Source of the DNA: Bacteroidota bacterium
GTDB lineage: Bacteria; Bacteroidota; Bacteroidia; Bacteroidales; ML635J-15
Assembly: GCA_029558535.1 (NCBI GenBank)
Contig: JAKQEK010000338.1
Coordinates: forward strand, 1-48,862
Length of the DNA stretch: 48,862 bases
Reading direction: 5' to 3'
A program made the translations under genes and the position numbers. The notes under the pieces are model-generated. The model searched no databases and was not told the origin of the DNA. It saw nothing but the letters and a program-made list of their open reading frames with translations. Shown here piece by piece: positions 46,101 through 48,862 of this stretch; the first letter of the stretch is position 1; every line of letters starts with the position of its first letter.

Positions 46101-48488
46101 ACCAGTAGTCTGATTATTTGGAGTTGATCCGGCAGAATAATTATAACTATATGTGACACAACCTACTGCGTTAACAGTTGCTTGTCCATTGCAGTCTCCT
46201 GCACAAGAAGGATTAGTCACCAATACATTAGCAGTAGGAATATTGCCTGCACCTGTAATTACTGTACTTGCAGTCCCTGTACATGAGTTAGCATCTGTAA
46301 CAGTAACAGAATATCCGCCTGAACACAAGGTGCTAATTGTCTGCGAAGAACCTCCATTTGACCATGAATATGATGAATATGCAATAGTCGTAGAAGCAGA
46401 ACCATCACAAAGACCACAGTTTTCAGGAATTGGAGTTATCGTCGGTGTTGGATTAGGATAAATTACAATAGTTTGACTTGAGGAATTTACACAAGAGCCA
46501 GCTGTTATTTGTAAAGTAACACTATAAGATCCAGAGCTACCCCAAGTAACCCCTGTAGGATTATGATCTGTTGAAGTTGCAGGTGTGCCTCCGGAAAATG
46601 TCCATAAGTATGTTTCTCCAGGTAGTGGAGTACCTGTATGTGTAAAATTAAATGAGTGACCTGTAAAGCACTGGTTACCGTTATATGTAAACGAAGGATC
46701 CGGTACGTCAGCAGCATTTAATATTGCTGAACCTGTTGCCGTACAATTATATGCATCTGAAACAGTAATGTTATATGTACCTCCAGAAAGACCTGTAAAA
46801 TTGTATGAGGCTACATCATTTTGAGTCGCAGCTCCAAGTGTTATGTCATATGGAGACTGTCCACCAGTTCCGGTAACCAATACTGCACCATTATTCCCCC
46901 CTCCTCCACAAGTTGGATGTGTTACATTTGTATTAAACCCAACTACAGTAGGTTGATTGATAACAACTGTCTCGATATATTCGCAAACCCCTATAGCATC
47001 CGTAATTCTAATTAAATAACTGCCCGCAGTTAAACTAGAAAGGGTAAAACTTGTCCCAACAATGGGTGTAGTAGCACCACCATTTACCGTATAAGAATAG
47101 GGGGCAGTCCCTCCAGAAATATTATTGACGAAAATACTACCAGTATTACCACCATTGCATGCGACATGAGTGGGTGCCGTTGTTGCAGTTATCCCGCTAA
47201 TTGAAAAGTTAAGACAATTACCTCCAGAATTGTTGTTACATATATCTTGGACTGAATTTGGTAATACACATAATTGATAGCTACCATTTTGAGAAAGTTC
47301 ATCTGCTAAGGTTAATGTCCATAAATCATCATAAAAAGTTCCACCATAAGTACCTCCAACACCAGCTTCACACACTGAACTAAATACATCAATTATACTA
47401 TAGGTGCCACCTGGTCCTGTCAATACAAAATCTGAGGTTTGAGTTCCTGTACACCAAATTCTTTCAGAAAACTGAACTGTGATATTTGATGATCCACAAA
47501 TAGGAGGATATACAATACTTGTCATCGATGGACCCGTGTTATCAACAATTGATGCTGTACCGCCGAAACTAATAGTATAACCATTTGTGGTTAATGAAAA
47601 ATTGTTAACTAACACAACATAAGTTTGACCGGCCGTCACGGCTAAAGTTGAATTCCACGTACTGCATGAATTTGGTCCCTCACACGTATTACCTGCTCCA
47701 CTTACACCAGTATTGCCAGTAGTTCCACAATAATTACATCTTACAGGGGGATATGAACTCCAGTTGGTCAAATTGTTACAAGTGGCTCCACCAGTCAATC
47801 TCCAAACAGCAAAATCGTAGTCGTCGGAACCTACTGGTGAAATTGTAAATGTAACATTTCCAGTAGTTTGAGCAGTAAATGTGTACCACATACCATAATC
47901 TTCACCGGTAACTAAACAATTGGGGCAGTTATTAGCATTAACAGCAGTTCCAAAGAAAGCATTAAAATCTATGATATCGTAATAATTTCCCGTACTTGGA
48001 TTTATGGATGGATGTGGATTACTTAAATTACACAATGGTAATCCTCCTAAACAGTCGGATGAAGTAGGTATAGGTAACCTGCGATATGCCAAAGTGCCTG
48101 CGGCAACTGAATTTGATGAACAATTAAACTGATAAATCGCAATACGAAATGTCCCGGCTGATGGAGCAGTAAATGTTAATTCTGAACCAAGTCCACAGAA
48201 ATCATCATTGTATGCTCCAGCAATTGGAGTGCCTAAATTATTATAAATTTCAATTTGAGTGTCGATACTTGTTGTACCTCCTTGCTGACAAAATGAAAAA
48301 ATAAATGTTTCTCCAACGTAGGTAGCTACAAAAGTGTAATACCTGTATGTGTTTACAGCTAATGTTTGCCAGTTTTGTGCAGGAGAAATTGCGCCAGCAC
48401 TCGTTGCTCCGCTACAAACAGCAAAAGCTTTGTTACCAAAGCCCACTAACATTATAAATATAATTGCAAAATGTAAGAATTTTCGCAT
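40146..48488 (-). CDS. Giant SprB-repeat surface adhesin with type B T9SS signal
   Basis: 2780 residues. Signal peptide 1-23 (ends AFA). Residues about 24-320 contain two PPC-like/beta domains, and about 325-430 an Ig-like (Big_5-type) domain. Residues 433-2361 hold 24 SprB-type units of about 75 residues, each with a start like C-x-G-x-x-x-G, GGTxPYxYxW in the middle and YTVTVTDxNGC near the end; one PKD-like domain is placed after unit 2. Two Ig-like domains and two PKD domains (YYWDFDDSDSG, WEWDFGDGG) follow. The last ~92 residues (IYFPTAINLRSPGNDEFYPIG, IYDRWGEMIF, GVYTYIVTLRD) are the gliding-motility-associated type B sorting domain. The protein is inferred to be a surface filament for adhesion or gliding; other T9SS genes are not in the window. 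It is 29 bases after an unknown gene. Confidence 0.93.
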   Translation of the reverse strand: MRKFLHFAIIFIMLVGFGNKAFAVCSGATSAGAISPAQNWQTLAVNTYRYYTFVATYVGETFIFSFCQQGGTTSIDTQIEIYNNLGTPIAGAYNDDFCGLGSELTFTAPSAGTFRIAIYQFNCSSNSVAAGTLAYRRLPIPTSSDCLGGLPLCNLSNPHPSINPSTGNYYDIIDFNAFFGTAVNANNCPNCLVTGEDYGMWYTFTAQTTGNVTFTISPVGSDDYDFAVWRLTGGATCNNLTNWSSYPPVRCNYCGTTGNTGVSGAGNTCEGPNSCSTWNSTLAVTAGQTYVVLVNNFSLTTNGYTISFGGTASIVDNTGPSMTSIVYPPICGSSNITVQFSERIWCTGTQTSDFVLTGPGGTYSIIDVFSSVCEAGVGGTYGGTFYDDLWTLTLADELSQNGSYQLCVLPNSVQDICNNNSGGNCLNFSISGITATTAPTHVACNGGNTGSIFVNNISGGTAPYSYTVNGGATTPIVGTSFTLSSLTAGSYLIRITDAIGVCEYIETVVINQPTVVGFNTNVTHPTCGGGGNNGAVLVTGTGGQSPYDITLGAATQNDVASYNFTGLSGGTYNITVSDAYNCTATGSAILNAADVPDPSFTYNGNQCFTGHSFNFTHTGTPLPGETYLWTFSGGTPATSTDHNPTGVTWGSSGSYSVTLQITAGSCVNSSSQTIVIYPNPTPTITPIPENCGLCDGSASTTIAYSSYSWSNGGSSQTISTLCSGGYSVTVTDANSCTGTASTVITGAGNIPTANVLVTNPSCAGDCNGQATVNAVGCVTYSYNYSAGSTPNNQTTGGLCDGNYTVTVADGSNAACFTVESFSITDPPAMVLTMGHLDANCGLSNGQASVVVSGHTPPLSYEWSNGPTGSSVNNNVPAGTYTVTVTDGNSCTAVNSVVVNDTGVPFTTSTAVNNNVDCNGNCNGSATVTPIGAGPFSYQWDNGQLIATATGLCAGNHTVTVTEAGCSVIDNINISEPPVLTVSTINIIDAHCGLSDGEISASAAGGTGTYNSYSWNTAPPQTGVTAIGVPTGTWTVTVTDSNNCTASGSGFIGDVGAISVVVTGNNLLCAGVSDGSATATVTGGTANYTYNWSNSFNETTPSTTSNVSGLSAGAITVVVTDNFGCTATHGITLTQPLAIAINLVSTVPVTCNGDCDGEAQISVTNGTGPYSYAWSSGSNPNSNLNLNLCGGAHSVVVTDANSCTASLVYNIDEPAQMLLNMSTTPANCGMANGTATATPVGGTSPYFWSWSSGGNTASQTNTNLTSAGNPYLVTVTDDNGCSQTGSISITDSPGPTAIISAFEDVGCNGDNDGWATVSVSSGTPPYQYTWSTSPTQTNPTAINLGPGNYTVTIEDNVGCTTTGNVTIGQPAGLSLNIVAPPIDCYGGTNGSAFANISGGMAPYTFIWNNLQTSQTATGLGAGTYSVTVTDINSCSISANTTIVDGLPINVTEFITQSNCNQSDGSINITVSGGSEPYSFEWSSSQLSEDIFNIPAGPYTVTITDNKGCQKIVAYSISDINGPVAIIVDSDNPTCSSTCNGTATVSVTGGTGLFQYSWNSVPIQTSSTATNLCDGSYNVVVTDLNTGCIATAGVTVNEPDPLDMISSVTDLGCNGVCDGAINIIVFGGTSPYTYFWAGPGVNATSEDQSGLCDGNFSVAILDANNCYLSEDFSIAEPSFITIAMVSSETDCYSECSGTATAAPSGGTPTYTYLWPSTGQTTATAYGLCSGLQTVVVTDNNGCTATNSVMVGSPTPMQFGNVTVNDALCSGSINASISLTIVGGTPPYDYVWSNGQVISNPFNLSNGQHCVTVYDNNGCQIDTCVMVNQPAPLNVALNASNEDCFGSCDGSISVLATGGTGPYSYLWSNTEVSQTINNLCSGIYNITVTDFNGCQAYNSTSISSPSVLGISVQNITQPNCGFSNGSITVGATGGAGPFGYSWSPISGSSSTLNNIPSGNYTVTITDSHGCSVAQTISLSDINGPIITDIITTNPNCDGEATGTAEVVFTSSTINNSILWNNGQITALAINLSEGVYTVTVTDNNGCSAVGNVAITEPLPLFAAIASYTNVTCAGFCNGTATGMATGGTAPYTYIWSSGSGSITANSLCAGNYVLSVIDASGCVATAPVSISQPTPLQITGSVVHTQCYAGDDGMVTVTASGGTGNYFYSWPQIPANTPVVEGLTAAAYTIVVYDAADVGCFISQTYIVGEPAPINVFFDTENSTCGLNNGVAFVDAFYGGTGSFTYSWNPGELSGPYQENLIPGTYTVLVTDGNGCTATYNVTVNSTTNLQLDNVIFNGVTCYGDNNGFAQIFVSGGTDPYVYNWSPNVTNQSSSNSLYAGVYSVEIIDHDGCTVHAQFPISSPEQVIVYPGEDRTLCIGQQAIISASASGGAGGYTFNWQGLGNGASFLVSPSTTVDYIVIAVDARGCASEPGSQLIEVLPPLSVSLVTPSAVCDGQVASLVASATGGDGNYIFDWGNGMVTTSNILQISPSVTTDYSVIVKDGCTTPWDTATVTVSISPMPEVHITRTPYSGCAPVSVQFNNNTENYTYTYYWDFDDSDSGTNNYSDLKKPTHVYTVTGQYNVLTVVTTPMGCKDSVTTVVRLFDSPIADFNAFPWSTGLFSPEIDFTDASVGDIAAWEWDFGDGGISGVQSPTHVYMEQGEFPVTLVVVNTQSCLDSITKNIVIMEDHRIYFPTAINLRSPGNDEFYPIGVGVDTDNYQMTIYDRWGEMIFTTKDWNTHWKGRYNNKGDYVPQGVYTYIVTLRDKYAKDYTYAGTVTVFK
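41406..47192 (-). repeat. Array of 24 SprB-type coding repeats (~225 bp each)
   Basis: Unit 1 starts at residue 433 (47192) and unit 24 ends at residue 2361 (41406). Units fall into a short-loop class (Cys-x4-Gly: units 3, 5, 7, 10, 13, 19, 23) and a long-loop class (Cys-x5-Gly: 16 units); unit 2 is irregular. Nine units (3, 4, 6, 9, 14, 15, 16, 18, 21) carry an additional cysteine pair. Divergence among units is high at DNA level, so this is an old array. Confidence 0.9.
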
Positions 48489-48517
48489 GGGTTATAATTT
48501 TTAATTTACTAATTCAT

Positions 48518-48862
48518 TTATTCTATCTCTTTAATCAACTTATTATATTCTTCTGGATTTTCATTTATCCATTTTTCTTTTTCAGTCCTGTAATTTTCGT
48601 CATCTTCGATTTTATTACCAGTTGATTTATACTCTGGAAAATTTGGAGCCTCTACTTTTATTCTTTCACTTTGTTGTGAATCTTTTTTAATTGGTGAAGT
48701 TGATTTATTTAATATTTTGCCATCCACTGAAACTGTGCTGAAATCAAAATCAGTTCCGTAAACATTTAAAATTTTTCTTATATATTCAGGTGTGACGAAC
48801 TCATTTATATTTAACTGATACCTGTGTTTACCTTCAATGCTGATAAAATGTCTTCCCCACGA
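48518..48862 (-). CDS. Hypothetical protein, 5' end outside window (partial)
   Basis: 114 residues are visible; the frame is open to the window edge, so the GTG at 48727 is not the real start. The visible N-terminal part (GRHFISIEGKHRYQLNINEF, then VTPEYIRKILNVYGTDFDFSTVSVDGK) looks like a small folded domain; the rest is charged and low in complexity (many Lys, Glu, Asn), ending PEEYNKLIKEIE. No family is recognised. Its stop is 29 bases before the start of the giant adhesin gene on the same strand, so the two may be co-transcribed. A role in export or assembly of the adhesin is possible but only inferred. Confidence 0.7.
   Translation of the reverse strand, partial: SWGRHFISIEGKHRYQLNINEFVTPEYIRKILNVYGTDFDFSTVSVDGKILNKSTSPIKKDSQQSERIKVEAPNFPEYKSTGNKIEDDENYRTEKEKWINENPEEYNKLIKEIE

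Noticed and set aside
46153..46461. Plus-strand frames opposite the giant adhesin (also at 43609-43968, 44681-44959, 41886-42107)
   Set aside because: Low-complexity antisense shadows of the Thr/Val-rich repeats; no promoter or start context.
41406..47192. Assembly artefact or recent repeat expansion in the adhesin gene
   Set aside because: Units are strongly diverged in DNA sequence and the frame is intact, so collapse or false duplication is unlikely.

Overview
The window comes from an AT-rich chromosome of a Bacteroidota bacterium, probably near the Bacteroidales/Marinilabiliales. No species can be named from the sequence. Supporting signs are a SusC/SusD pair, two kinds of type IX secretion (T9SS) C-terminal signals, a giant SprB-repeat protein, lipoproteins, DUF2147 and DUF4139 proteins, and promoters of the Bacteroidota form TTTG-N17-20-TAnnTTTG with few visible Shine-Dalgarno sites.

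Layout. 1-3320: 3' part of a T9SS-exported protein built of ~260-residue tandem repeats. 3321-3608: a palindromic MITE-like element and a hairpin. 3609-6688 (minus): recQ followed by two lipoprotein genes. 6841-13032 (plus): guaB, then a periplasmic folding cluster with two double-parvulin proteins (one SurA-like), a parvulin-related lipoprotein without a recognisable catalytic domain, and a cyclophilin. 13040-17803: single genes (DUF2147, macro domain, CAP domain, FISUMP domain, two lipoproteins, a MATE exporter). 17804-18320: a second MITE copy carrying an inserted double hairpin, then a hairpin leader. 18321-22841: xdhC-xdhA-xdhB, a molybdenum hydroxylase operon whose substrate-pocket residues fit xanthine dehydrogenase. 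23070-25150: gpmI, an overlooked 32-residue membrane peptide gene with its own promoter and terminator, and tRNA-Phe (minus). 25373-27774: M16 peptidase, O-methyltransferase, GtrA-like protein. 28150-34892: a small polysaccharide-use locus (GH39-like hydrolase with T9SS signal, SusC, SusD). 34945-37938: DUF4139 protein (minus), AlkD-like glycosylase, unknown protein. 37959-40097: p-aminobenzoate genes, with pabA facing away from pabB-pabC and only 5 bp between the two start codons. 40146-48488 (minus): a 2780-residue SprB-repeat adhesin with a type B T9SS signal, preceded by the 3' part of an unknown gene that runs off the window.

How the parts fit. Much of the window concerns the cell envelope: T9SS cargo, SusCD import, outer-membrane protein folding factors, lipoproteins. 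The rest is nucleotide metabolism (guaB, xdh), glycolysis (gpmI), folate precursor synthesis (pab) and DNA repair (recQ, alkD). I saw no CRISPR array, prophage, transposase or known defence system.

The most notable observations are: (1) inside the giant adhesin, 24 SprB units fall into classes in which a second N-terminal cysteine occurs exactly when a cysteine is present in a later loop, which predicts a conditional disulfide; loop length also predicts the type of linker that follows; (2) a two-copy palindromic element, one copy interrupted by a double hairpin; (3) the 32-residue membrane peptide gene; (4) the 5-bp head-to-head pabA/pabB arrangement.
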